6,183 nt of DNA. Source: an uncultured Thalassospira sp. Its GTDB lineage: Bacteria > Pseudomonadota > Alphaproteobacteria > Rhodospirillales_A > Thalassospiraceae. Shown piece after piece: positions 1-5,879 of the stretch. Position 1 is the stretch's first letter. The number at the start of each line of letters is the position of its first letter. The notes beneath the pieces were generated by a model. It was given only the letters and a program-made list of their open reading frames with translations, was not told where the DNA came from and ran no database searches. The stretch covers positions 1-6,183 of the forward strand of contig CAMPHD010000204.1 in NCBI GenBank assembly GCA_946885765.1, in the 5' to 3' direction. Position numbers and translations under genes: made by a program.

Positions 1-92
1 CACCATTCGGAACGGCCCCGCCACCTCGAGGGATGTGCGTTTCCTTTGATATCAAGTTCGGAAAACCGGATTGTATCGTTACAATTTACCAT
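1..92 (-). CDS. N-terminus of an unidentified protein, cut by the left edge
   Basis: Reading leftward from the ATG at 92-90, the frame stays open for 30 codons to the window edge. It begins MVNCNDTIRFSELD and ends ...SRWRGRSEW. The start is backed by a strong ribosome binding site, AGGAG at 103-99 on the minus strand, six bases before the ATG, and by a good -10 hexamer further upstream. No signal peptide or membrane segment is visible in the 30 residues, so a cytoplasmic protein is likely. I do not recognise the family and assign no function. The gene is divergent from a MocR-type regulator 79 bp away. MocR regulators often control the gene divergent from them, so this is the first candidate target. 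The gene call rests on start signals and an open frame only. Confidence 0.6.
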   Translation of the reverse strand, partial: MVNCNDTIRFSELDIKGNAHPSRWRGRSEW

Positions 93-98
93 CACTTT

Positions 99-103
99 CT
101 CCT
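99..103 (-). promoter_or_regulatory. Shine-Dalgarno sequence of the divergent left-edge gene
   Basis: The minus strand reads AGGAG here, six bases before the ATG at 92-90. This is close to an ideal ribosome binding site, and it is the main reason for calling a gene at the left edge. The regulator on the other strand has nothing comparable. Confidence 0.7.
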
Positions 104-111
104 GTCGATTA

Positions 112-117
112 ATTGTA
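112..117 (-). promoter_or_regulatory. Candidate -10 element of the divergent left-edge gene
   Basis: The minus strand reads TACAAT, five of six matches to the sigma-70 -10 consensus TATAAT, about 20 bases before the ATG at 92. The hexamer 17 bases further upstream (140-135, TGTCAA) is a poor -35 match but is part of the TGTCA/TGACA half-site array. A good -10 with a poor -35 overlapped by regulator sites fits an activator-dependent promoter. That reading is inference. Confidence 0.45.
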
Positions 118-129
118 CCGATTTTGTTT

Positions 130-177
130 TGTCATTGACATCGCAATTGTGTCAATTTAAACATTGTCACCATGACA
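130..177. promoter_or_regulatory. Array of five TGTCA/TGACA half-sites, putative MocR operator
   Basis: TGTCA occurs at 130-134, 150-154 and 165-169; its reverse complement TGACA occurs at 136-140 and 173-177. They form three perfect dyads: TGTCA-T-TGACA (130-140), ATTGACA-9 nt-TGTCAAT (134-156) and ATTGTCA-CCA-TGACAAT (163-179). The last spans the regulator's own start codon. The array covers the regulator's presumed promoter and the -35 position of the divergent gene. MocR proteins generally bind repeated sites near their own promoter and often regulate a divergent neighbour. That this MocR protein is the ligand is inferred from position. Confidence 0.6.
135..163 (+). promoter_or_regulatory. 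Candidate promoter of the MocR-type regulator gene
   Basis: A perfect -35 hexamer TTGACA lies at 135-140. The -10 is less clear: TTTAAA at 156-161 (15-base spacer) or TAAACA at 158-163 (17-base spacer). Either would place the transcription start at about 168-172, essentially on the ATG at 172. The hexamer overlaps the TGTCA/TGACA half-sites, so protein bound there should block transcription and give autorepression. Confidence 0.45.
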
Positions 178-1614
178 ATATGGCTTCCAAACATCGAAGG
201 CGGCAGCGGCCCTGTTTATCGGCAGATCGCACACGCCATCCGCAGCGCGGTTGATAACGGGTCACTCAAACCCGGCGATCGGCTTCCCACCCATCGCGAT
301 CTCGCCTATCACCTTGGCGTCACCGTCGGCACAATCACGCGATCCTATCGCGAGGCGGAAAGACTGGGGCTTGTCGCAGGCGAAGTCGGACGCGGCACAT
401 ACGTGCTCGGAGGCTTGCAAAGCGATCTGGACATGGCCGTCACGGTTCCCGCACCGGGCCATTTCACCAATAATATCGGCACGATGGTTCGGGAAACGGC
501 AAATGACGACGCCGAGGATATCGGCCCGGTCAATTTCCGGATGAATTGTCCCCTGCCCCCACGCGAAGACCATATTCGCAATGTCCTGATCGACGTTGCC
601 AAATCCACGCCGTTAAATGACATGATCACCTACAAGTCGGAATATGGCATGCCGGGCCACCGGCGGGCTCTTGCATCGATGGCGGGTACCCTTGGATTGG
701 ATGACAATCCGGAACGTGTCCTGCCAACCGCAGGCGTTCAGCACGGCATGACGGTTTCATTGCTGGCAACCGTACGACCTGGTGATCTGGTCCTGTGCGA
801 GGAACTGACCTATCCGAACCTGCGCAGCCTGGCCAATCTGCTGCAATTCCGCCTGCGCGGTGTTGCCATGGACGAAGAAGGCATTATTCCGGAAGCACTG
901 GAAAATCTGTGCCGAACACAAAGTCCGCGCGCGATCTATCTGATGCCGACACTGCATAATCCGCTTTGCAGCACCATGAGCCAGAAGCGCCGCATGGAAA
1001 TCGCCGAACTGCTGCGCAAATACGATCTGCTTTTGATTGAAGACGGAATTTATCATTTCCTCAATCCCGACGCCCCACCCCCGCTGTCATGCTTTGCGCC
1101 TGAACGCAGCATCTATCTGGACGGTGTATCAAAAAGCATCGGTGGCGGTCTTCGGGTCGGCTATATTCATGCGCCGGGCGAAATGATCGCCAAACTTGCC
1201 AGCGCCATCCGGTCGACCTGCTGGATGGTGTCGGCAATCAATCTTGAACTGGTTTCACGACTGATCGAGGATGGCAGCCTTAAACGTTACGAAGCATGGC
1301 ATCGCGAAGAAGCGGCAAGACGGCTTTCGATCATTCTTGGCACGCTTAAGGGATATGATGTGCGGTTCCATCCCACCAATTATCATATCTGGCTTGGCCT
1401 GCCTGATCATATTGATCCCGGTGAACTGGTGATGAATGCGGCCAATAACGGTGTTCTTCTGACAGCCGCACAACAGTTTTCCGTGGGGCACCCGCCACGT
1501 GGGCTACGACTTTGTTTCGGTGCGGAAAAATCGACTGAACGGCTGCGTGAAGGCGTTCAGATTGTCGAACGGCTTCTGCAAACCAGCGAATTTGGCAATA
1601 CGGTGGTAATGTAG
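172..1614 (+). CDS. MocR-family regulator: GntR winged helix fused to an aminotransferase-like domain
   Basis: This 480-residue protein has the normal MocR length and architecture. Residues about 14-80 form a GntR winged helix-turn-helix (PVYRQIA, the LPTHRDLA recognition region, then GEVGRGTYV). A short linker leads to a fold-type I aminotransferase-like domain, about 115-470. Its PLP-site residues are visible: Tyr214 in ELTYPN, Asn263 in LHNP, Asp291 in IEDGIY, the Schiff-base Lys321 in GVSKSIGGGLRVGY, and the carboxylate-binding Arg446 in GLRLCFG. Members of this family sense PLP, an amino acid or an amine, and regulate transcription rather than transaminate. The effector here cannot be read from sequence. 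ATG 172 is the only usable start: an in-frame stop lies at 136-138, and the helix-turn-helix begins within 15 residues. No Shine-Dalgarno sequence precedes it. The likely target is the divergent gene at the left edge, with autoregulation through the overlapping half-site array. Confidence 0.93.
   Translation: MTIWLPNIEGGSGPVYRQIAHAIRSAVDNGSLKPGDRLPTHRDLAYHLGVTVGTITRSYREAERLGLVAGEVGRGTYVLGGLQSDLDMAVTVPAPGHFTNNIGTMVRETANDDAEDIGPVNFRMNCPLPPREDHIRNVLIDVAKSTPLNDMITYKSEYGMPGHRRALASMAGTLGLDDNPERVLPTAGVQHGMTVSLLATVRPGDLVLCEELTYPNLRSLANLLQFRLRGVAMDEEGIIPEALENLCRTQSPRAIYLMPTLHNPLCSTMSQKRRMEIAELLRKYDLLLIEDGIYHFLNPDAPPPLSCFAPERSIYLDGVSKSIGGGLRVGYIHAPGEMIAKLASAIRSTCWMVSAINLELVSRLIEDGSLKRYEAWHREEAARRLSIILGTLKGYDVRFHPTNYHIWLGLPDHIDPGELVMNAANNGVLLTAAQQFSVGHPPRGLRLCFGAEKSTERLREGVQIVERLLQTSEFGNTVVM
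1526..1560 (-). terminator. Possible rho-independent terminator of the solute-binding-protein gene
   Basis: On the minus strand CTGAACG (1560-1554) pairs perfectly with CGTTCAG (1541-1535) across a 12-base loop. Four bases later comes TTTTT (1530-1526). It lies about 70 bases past the stop at 1629, inside the 3' end of the regulator gene on the other strand. The stem is only 7 bp and the T-run is offset, so this is a weak candidate. Confidence 0.3.
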
Positions 1615-1628
1615 CCCAGATCAGGTAA

Positions 1629-2513
1629 TCAATACCACAGATCAGGGTTTTCAAGCGGGCCCCGGTTGCTCAGATTCGGGTTGTCGAGACGGAATATCTT
1701 GCGATTTGCAAGATTTGCCCGCCGGATCAGATCGCCGTGATATTCCATGAATAATTGATCGAAACTGCCATCGGCGATCATTTCGCGCAGGCCAAGCTCG
1801 ATACGTTCGGCCAGCTTCGGCTTTGTCGGCGTCACGAAAAAATACACCGGTAACGGCACATGGAGGGCCAGCCCGGTTTCAATATACATGTCGGGATATT
1901 TGTCCGACATGGTGTCAAATTCAAAGAATATTTCGTTCACACCCCGGCTGAATGTCTGAAAACGACGCAGGCTGAACATGTCAAACATTGTTTCGTAATC
2001 GTGCCCGGTTACAACATCGAACCCGGCATTTTCAAGGATCAGGGTGGTCGACCATTGTGCGCCCGACCCGGTCGAAAAGCGTCTGAGATCGTCTAGCGTT
2101 TCAACCTTGTCCATCAAAGGTTGGAGTTCACGGTTTATAAAGAACAACCGATATCCCTGAAGCCCTTTGCGAAGCGGAATATAAATCGGGATCAGATCAT
2201 CTTCCCAGCCCGGCCTTGGCACTTCGGCAATGACATGTAAATACCGGCCTTCTTCCAAAAGAAGTTTGGTTCTGTCGCGTGACACCGTGGCAAAGGCCTG
2301 TGCAATACGCACATCGCCGTAACGATCAGCTGTCCGGTTAAGGGCTTCAACCAGAAGGCGCTGCTGATAAACGTGATTGTCGGCGGCTTCTGGCGGCGGG
2401 CGATAGGTAATAACGGTTTCCTGTGCGCTGGAAACATCAATTCCCCCGCCAATCGAAGCAAGCAGACACAAGCCAAAGATTGTGCCGCGTCGAATACGAG
2501 ACAAATGCCCCAT
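1629..2513 (-). CDS. Exported solute-binding protein, family 3-like (type II periplasmic-binding fold)
   Basis: With the start at ATG 2513 the protein has 294 residues. It opens with a standard signal peptide: RIRR, a hydrophobic stretch from about residue 11 to 24, and probable cleavage after SSA (residue 30), so the product should be periplasmic. Family features are PLRKGLQGYRLFFI (113-126), a central GVNEIFFE (191-198) and, near the end, GLREMIADGSFDQLF (241-255), the typical closing helix of family-3 binding proteins. The frame also opens at a TTG at 2558, but the 15 extra residues would sit before the signal peptide without a ribosome site. ATG 2513 has AGGGA four bases upstream. No permease, ATPase or sensor kinase lies beside it, so it may serve a distant transporter or a signalling role. 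The ligand is unknown. It converges on the regulator gene with a 14 bp gap. Confidence 0.82.
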   Translation of the reverse strand: MGHLSRIRRGTIFGLCLLASIGGGIDVSSAQETVITYRPPPEAADNHVYQQRLLVEALNRTADRYGDVRIAQAFATVSRDRTKLLLEEGRYLHVIAEVPRPGWEDDLIPIYIPLRKGLQGYRLFFINRELQPLMDKVETLDDLRRFSTGSGAQWSTTLILENAGFDVVTGHDYETMFDMFSLRRFQTFSRGVNEIFFEFDTMSDKYPDMYIETGLALHVPLPVYFFVTPTKPKLAERIELGLREMIADGSFDQLFMEYHGDLIRRANLANRKIFRLDNPNLSNRGPLENPDLWY

Positions 2514-2517
2514 GCCG

Positions 2518-2530
2518 TCCCTGATCCCCT
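2518..2530 (-). promoter_or_regulatory. Ribosome binding region that sets the solute-binding-protein start
   Basis: The minus strand carries two purine tracts, AGGGG (2530-2526) and AGGGA (2522-2518), the second four bases before ATG 2513. The upstream TTG at 2558 has no comparable site. This, with the position of the signal peptide, is why the start is placed at 2513. Confidence 0.55.
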
Positions 2531-2688
2531 GCAACGCCCAGTTAGGTCTATTACTCAATCAATGGGGATAACCGTTCCTGACGTCAAGGTCGACAGAAGC
2601 ATGCCCCATCGCCGTCAATCATCTGCAAATGCAAAATCAGCAAGCTGCACTTGACCGCTCTATCGCGTTGCTTCCAAGATAAGATTTC

Positions 2689-2726
2689 GTGATCGGTATC
2701 CTTGCCCGATCACATCCTTTTGGGCA
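2689..2726 (+). promoter_or_regulatory. Leader hairpin with an overlapping alternative pairing
   Basis: GTGATCGG (2689-2696) and CCGATCAC (2706-2713) form a perfect 8 bp stem with a 9-base loop, followed after four bases by TTTT (2718-2721). A second pairing, TGCCC (2703-2707) with GGGCA (2722-2726), shares bases 2706-2707 with the first stem, so the two exclude each other. If transcribed, this could act as an attenuator-like switch ahead of the Lon-like gene. As DNA it could be an operator. No transcription start is known, so the role is open. Confidence 0.4.
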
Positions 2727-2741
2727 GCAGAAAGACAGCAA

Positions 2742-5126
2742 ATGCCAGTTTCCCGCCTCGACGCTGATGATTGTGGTTTCCCACATTTCCGGATTCGCAG
2801 CCCGCACAAAGACCAGACCCCTGAAATTTTTGATTTTTCATCGCATTACCGCGCCGCAGAAGCATTGAAATTCGGACTTTCAATGTCCGAACCGGGCTTT
2901 AACATCTTTGTTCTTGGCCTTGATCGTGCCGGTCGTATGACCGCAACACTCGATTACCTGAAAAAGGCAATGGCAGAACGCGAAGCCCCGCAGGACTGGG
3001 TTTATCTGAATAATTTTTCGCGTACCAACCGTCCACGCCCCTACGCGTTGCCCGCCGGTGAAGGCCGCAAGCTGGCCGATGCGATGGAAACACTGGTTTC
3101 GCACCTGCGCGAGGCATTTGCATCGGCGTTCAACGCCCCGGCTCATCTGACCGAAACCCAGACCCAGACGGAAGAAGCCCGCACCCAACTGCGCGAAAAG
3201 TTTGATGCGTTGCGCGAATATGCCCGTGAAAAAGGTCTGGATGTTCAGGAAAACGAAAAAGGCGTGATGATCGTCGCGCTGAACGAGGAAGGCGAGCCGG
3301 TTTCACTTGATGAAATCCCCAAGGAACGCCGCGCCGAAGCCGAAGACGCATTTGAAGAAGTCGCCGAAGAAGCCCGCAAGACGCTGCTTTCGACCCGCGA
3401 TCTTGAAGAACAGATTGCCGATACGCTTGACGCGCTTCGTCGCGGGGCTGCAAAGGTCGTTCTGAAGCCGCGCATTCGCAAAATCCGCGACAAGTTCACC
3501 GCGCCGGGCATGAAGGCCTGGTTCGAGGCGCTTGAAAAAGACATTCTGGATAATATCGACGCGTTCGAAGAAGCCAGTGACCAACCCGCCATCGACAGCG
3601 GCGACGGCAAAATGCCCGAAACCGTCGATGACCGGTATGCCGTCAACCTTCTGATCGATCATTCGCGTGACAAGCATCCCGATGTCGTTCTGGAACCTAG
3701 CCCAAGCTACGACAACCTGTTTGGCCAAATCCAGTATCGCCCGATGGCCGGTGGCATGCATCCGCATGTCAGCCTGATCAAGCCCGGTGCCCTGCATCGG
3801 GCCAATGGTGGCGTTCTGGTTTTGCGTGCGGAATCACTGGTCGAACATGAAGACAGCTGGGCGTACCTGAAGGCAGCCCTTCGCGATGGCGAAATCCGTA
3901 TCGAAGAAACTCACAAATCCGGTCCGCCAACTGCCGGGGCACCGGAACCGCGACCGATCCCGCTTGACGTCAAGGTCGTAATCGTTGGCGCGCCCAAATA
4001 TTACTACACGTTCTTTTCACTGGACGTCGATTTCCGCAACCATTTCCGGGTCAAGGCCGATATCGACGCCGATATGCCCGCAGCAGGTCGCAATATTTCG
4101 ATCTATACCGGCCTGCTGCGCGATTCTGCCCTGTCACGGACCGGCATTCCGCTTGATAACGGTGCAATCCGTCAATTGCTGGGTCAGGCGGCACGCTGGG
4201 CCGGGGAACGCGACAAACTGACCGCACAGATCGAGCGGGTCGAAGATGTTGCAATCGAAGCCGGCGCACTGGCCAAGACCGACAAGCGCGGCAGCATCCG
4301 GGCTGCCGATGTCAGACGCGCCATCGAAGAACGACGCCACCGCAACAGCCGCCTTGAAGACCGGTCCCATGAACGGGTTCAACGACGTGAAATCCTGATC
4401 GACAGCTATGGCGCGGTTGTCGGGCAGGTCAACGCCCTGACTGTTCTGGATTATGGTGATCACGCCTTTGGCCTGCCCGCACGTGTTTCTGCCCGGTCCT
4501 ATGTCGGCAGCCTCGGCGTTTTGAACATCGAACGCATGGTCGATATGTCGGGACCGTTGCAGCAGAAATCGGTCATGACCATTGAAGGGTTCCTTAAATC
4601 CCGCTTTGCGCAGGAATTCCCCCTATCCTTTGCCTGTAACGTCACGTTCGAGCAGAACTATGGCGGGATCGAGGGGGATTCGGCATCCATGGCCGAACTT
4701 TGCGCGATCATTTCGGCGATTTCCAACATCCCAATGCGCCAGAATATCGGTATCACCGGATCGATGAACCAGTTCGGTCAGGCACAGCCGGTCGGCGGCA
4801 TTTCGCACAAGATCGAGGGGTTCTATCGCATTTGCGCCGATCAGGGCTTTACCGGCGATCAGGGGGTGATCATCCCGCTGGCCAATGCGGAAAATGTCGT
4901 GCTGCGCGAAGAAGTCGTTCAGGCGATCCGTCAGGGCAAATTCAATATCTGGACGGTCGAACATATCAACGATGCCATTGAATTACTGGCAGGCAAGCCA
5001 TGCGGCGACCATCCCGAAGGCCAATACACCGCCGACAGCGTCTATGGCAAGGCAATGGAACGACTGCGCCAGAATGATCGCATCCTGCGTGAACGCCATG
5101 CTTTTCCGGCATGGACGGAGCAGTAA
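2742..5126 (+). CDS. Lon-family protease with AAA-like region (AAA_32 / Lon C-terminal type)
   Basis: This complete 794-residue protein belongs to the Lon-related group (E. coli YcbZ-like), which joins an AAA-type domain interrupted by a long helical insertion to a Lon proteolytic domain. The N-terminal part includes AAEALKFGL and FNIFVLGLDRAGR (Walker A position, 53-65). A charged helical insertion spans about 135-280. The AAA part resumes with FGQIQYRP, LHRANGGVLVL (351-361) and FRNHFRVKADIDADMP. The protease domain covers about 550-750. Its catalytic dyad is visible: Ser647 in EGDSASMAE and Lys690 in GGISHKIEGF. The ATPase motifs are degenerate: Arg65-Met66 stand where Lys-Ser/Thr is canonical, and Arg362 stands at a Walker B acid position. 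Such loss occurs in this group, so ATP dependence is uncertain. The likely role is cytoplasmic proteolysis; substrates are unknown. ATG 2742 has only a weak purine tract before it, but the family N-terminus begins here. It is coupled to the SPOR gene downstream. Confidence 0.9.
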   Translation: MPVSRLDADDCGFPHFRIRSPHKDQTPEIFDFSSHYRAAEALKFGLSMSEPGFNIFVLGLDRAGRMTATLDYLKKAMAEREAPQDWVYLNNFSRTNRPRPYALPAGEGRKLADAMETLVSHLREAFASAFNAPAHLTETQTQTEEARTQLREKFDALREYAREKGLDVQENEKGVMIVALNEEGEPVSLDEIPKERRAEAEDAFEEVAEEARKTLLSTRDLEEQIADTLDALRRGAAKVVLKPRIRKIRDKFTAPGMKAWFEALEKDILDNIDAFEEASDQPAIDSGDGKMPETVDDRYAVNLLIDHSRDKHPDVVLEPSPSYDNLFGQIQYRPMAGGMHPHVSLIKPGALHRANGGVLVLRAESLVEHEDSWAYLKAALRDGEIRIEETHKSGPPTAGAPEPRPIPLDVKVVIVGAPKYYYTFFSLDVDFRNHFRVKADIDADMPAAGRNISIYTGLLRDSALSRTGIPLDNGAIRQLLGQAARWAGERDKLTAQIERVEDVAIEAGALAKTDKRGSIRAADVRRAIEERRHRNSRLEDRSHERVQRREILIDSYGAVVGQVNALTVLDYGDHAFGLPARVSARSYVGSLGVLNIERMVDMSGPLQQKSVMTIEGFLKSRFAQEFPLSFACNVTFEQNYGGIEGDSASMAELCAIISAISNIPMRQNIGITGSMNQFGQAQPVGGISHKIEGFYRICADQGFTGDQGVIIPLANAENVVLREEVVQAIRQGKFNIWTVEHINDAIELLAGKPCGDHPEGQYTADSVYGKAMERLRQNDRILRERHAFPAWTEQ

Positions 5127-5870
5127 ATGACAAAAGCGGCAATGCCCCCTGTCCGACGCATGCGCTGGTCCGATGCGGCCAGAACATCGACAGGATGCGT
5201 TGCCGCCGGTCTTTTTCTGCTAATGACGATGGATAACAGCGGCGCACAATATATCGGCAATGCTGGCAATAGCGCGCCCGCTGCAGCCGAAGAAATGAAA
5301 TCCGGTCTGGATGCAATCCCGACCAACATTCCGGTTCATGCAAGCGCACCCTCGCCGCCCGTCAATCAACCTTTCAGCCTTTTACCCGGCACAATCCGAA
5401 CCGAACCGGTTTTGCTTGAAGATACCGAACGGCCAAGCCTTGCCGAACAATATCGAATGGAAAGGCAGGGCATCAAACGTGTGCCGTCACAGGCAACCGT
5501 TGTAAAACGCGCGGCTGAGAACAGATCTGCGCCAGCGATATCCGCAGTAGTACCAGAAACCGGAACATCCCAAACTGCGGAGATAACAGATTCAGGTACA
5601 TTGCCCACCCAAGCCGGTGACGCATTCGCGATTCAGCTTGGTGCGTTTCACGACACGATCAGTGCCCATACCTATTGGGCAAGCTTCATGATCCGCTATC
5701 CGGATCTGGCGCAATCCCATCAACGAAGTCTTTCGACTGCCGATCTGGGCACCAAAGGCATCTTTCACCGGCTTCGCCTTGGCGGATTTTCCGACATGAT
5801 CAGTGCCGAAACAAAATGCCGCCAGCTTTTGGCTGACGGCACGGATTGCTTTGCAACACCTGATCGTTAA
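5127..5870 (+). CDS. SPOR-domain envelope protein
   Basis: This 247-residue protein has a basic N-terminus (Arg10, 11, 14, 19), a short hydrophobic stretch (24-36) and a likely signal-peptidase site after SGA (residue 40). It should be periplasmic, or anchored in the inner membrane if uncleaved. Residues about 41-160 are low in complexity, rich in Ala, Pro, Thr and Ser, and probably a flexible linker. Residues about 165-245 form a SPOR domain: FAIQLGAF, then FHRLRLGGF in the second half, with Cys231 and Cys241 near the end. SPOR domains bind peptidoglycan glycan strands lacking stem peptides, often at the division septum. The ATG directly follows the TAA of the Lon-like gene. GGAG at 5117-5120 lies six bases before it, so translational coupling is likely. 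The STGC near the start is not a lipobox, because position -3 is Ser and the hydrophobic stretch follows the Cys. Confidence 0.88.
   Translation: MTKAAMPPVRRMRWSDAARTSTGCVAAGLFLLMTMDNSGAQYIGNAGNSAPAAAEEMKSGLDAIPTNIPVHASAPSPPVNQPFSLLPGTIRTEPVLLEDTERPSLAEQYRMERQGIKRVPSQATVVKRAAENRSAPAISAVVPETGTSQTAEITDSGTLPTQAGDAFAIQLGAFHDTISAHTYWASFMIRYPDLAQSHQRSLSTADLGTKGIFHRLRLGGFSDMISAETKCRQLLADGTDCFATPDR
5811..5841 (-). terminator. Rho-independent terminator of the lipoprotein gene, inside the SPOR gene
   Basis: On the minus strand TGCCGTCAGC (5841-5832) pairs with GCTGGCGGCA (5826-5817) through ten pairs, one a G-U wobble, closing a CAAAA loop. TTTTGTTT begins immediately after the stem. It starts 38 bases past the stop codon of the minus-strand lipoprotein gene, a normal distance. 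On the plus strand the wobble becomes a C-A mismatch and no T-run follows, so it should act in one direction only. Confidence 0.72.
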
Positions 5871-5879
5871 ATTTCGGCC

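Larger units (their letters stand above)
2514..2741. other. Intergenic region between two divergent genes
   Basis: This 228 bp gap separates the solute-binding-protein gene from the Lon-like gene and must hold promoters for both. Signals are weak. Leftward, TTGACG (2587-2582) could be a -35 but has only CATTGA (2564-2559) as partner. Rightward, TTGACC (2651-2656) with CAAGAT (2675-2680, 18-base spacer) is possible. TGACGTCA at 2579-2586 is a perfect 8 bp palindrome. The part nearest the Lon-like gene holds a hairpin, listed separately. I see no coding sequence or structural RNA gene. Confidence 0.5.

Noticed and set aside
33..254. Plus-strand open frame of 73 codons overlapping the regulator promoter and start
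   Set aside because: It has no ribosome site, overlaps the half-site array and the true regulator frame, and its sequence resembles no protein I know.
1617..1646. Direct repeat CAGATCAGG at 1617-1625 and 1638-1646 in the convergent junction
   Set aside because: Only two 9 bp copies, one in coding sequence; no flanking mobile element or hairpin, so chance is adequate.
1696..1716. Hairpin ATCTTGC-GATTT-GCAAGAT as terminator for the regulator gene
   Set aside because: The stem is short and AT-rich, it lies about 80 bases past the stop, and it is followed by only three T's.
2514..2558. TTG start at 2558 giving a 309-residue solute-binding protein
   Set aside because: It adds 15 residues before an otherwise normal signal peptide and has no ribosome site, whereas ATG 2513 has AGGGA four bases upstream.
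2505..2609. ATGCCCCAT repeated at 2505-2513 and 2601-2609
   Set aside because: A 9 bp repeat with one copy at a gene start; no third copy or shared context, so not interpretable.
3130..3797. Long minus-strand open frames opposite the Lon-like gene
   Set aside because: They lie fully inside a well-supported coding sequence, lack ribosome sites and family features, and arise from its codon usage.
5187..5201. STGC near the N-terminus of the SPOR protein as a lipobox
   Set aside because: Position -3 is Ser rather than a hydrophobic residue, and the hydrophobic stretch comes after the Cys; signal peptidase I cleavage at SGA is more likely.
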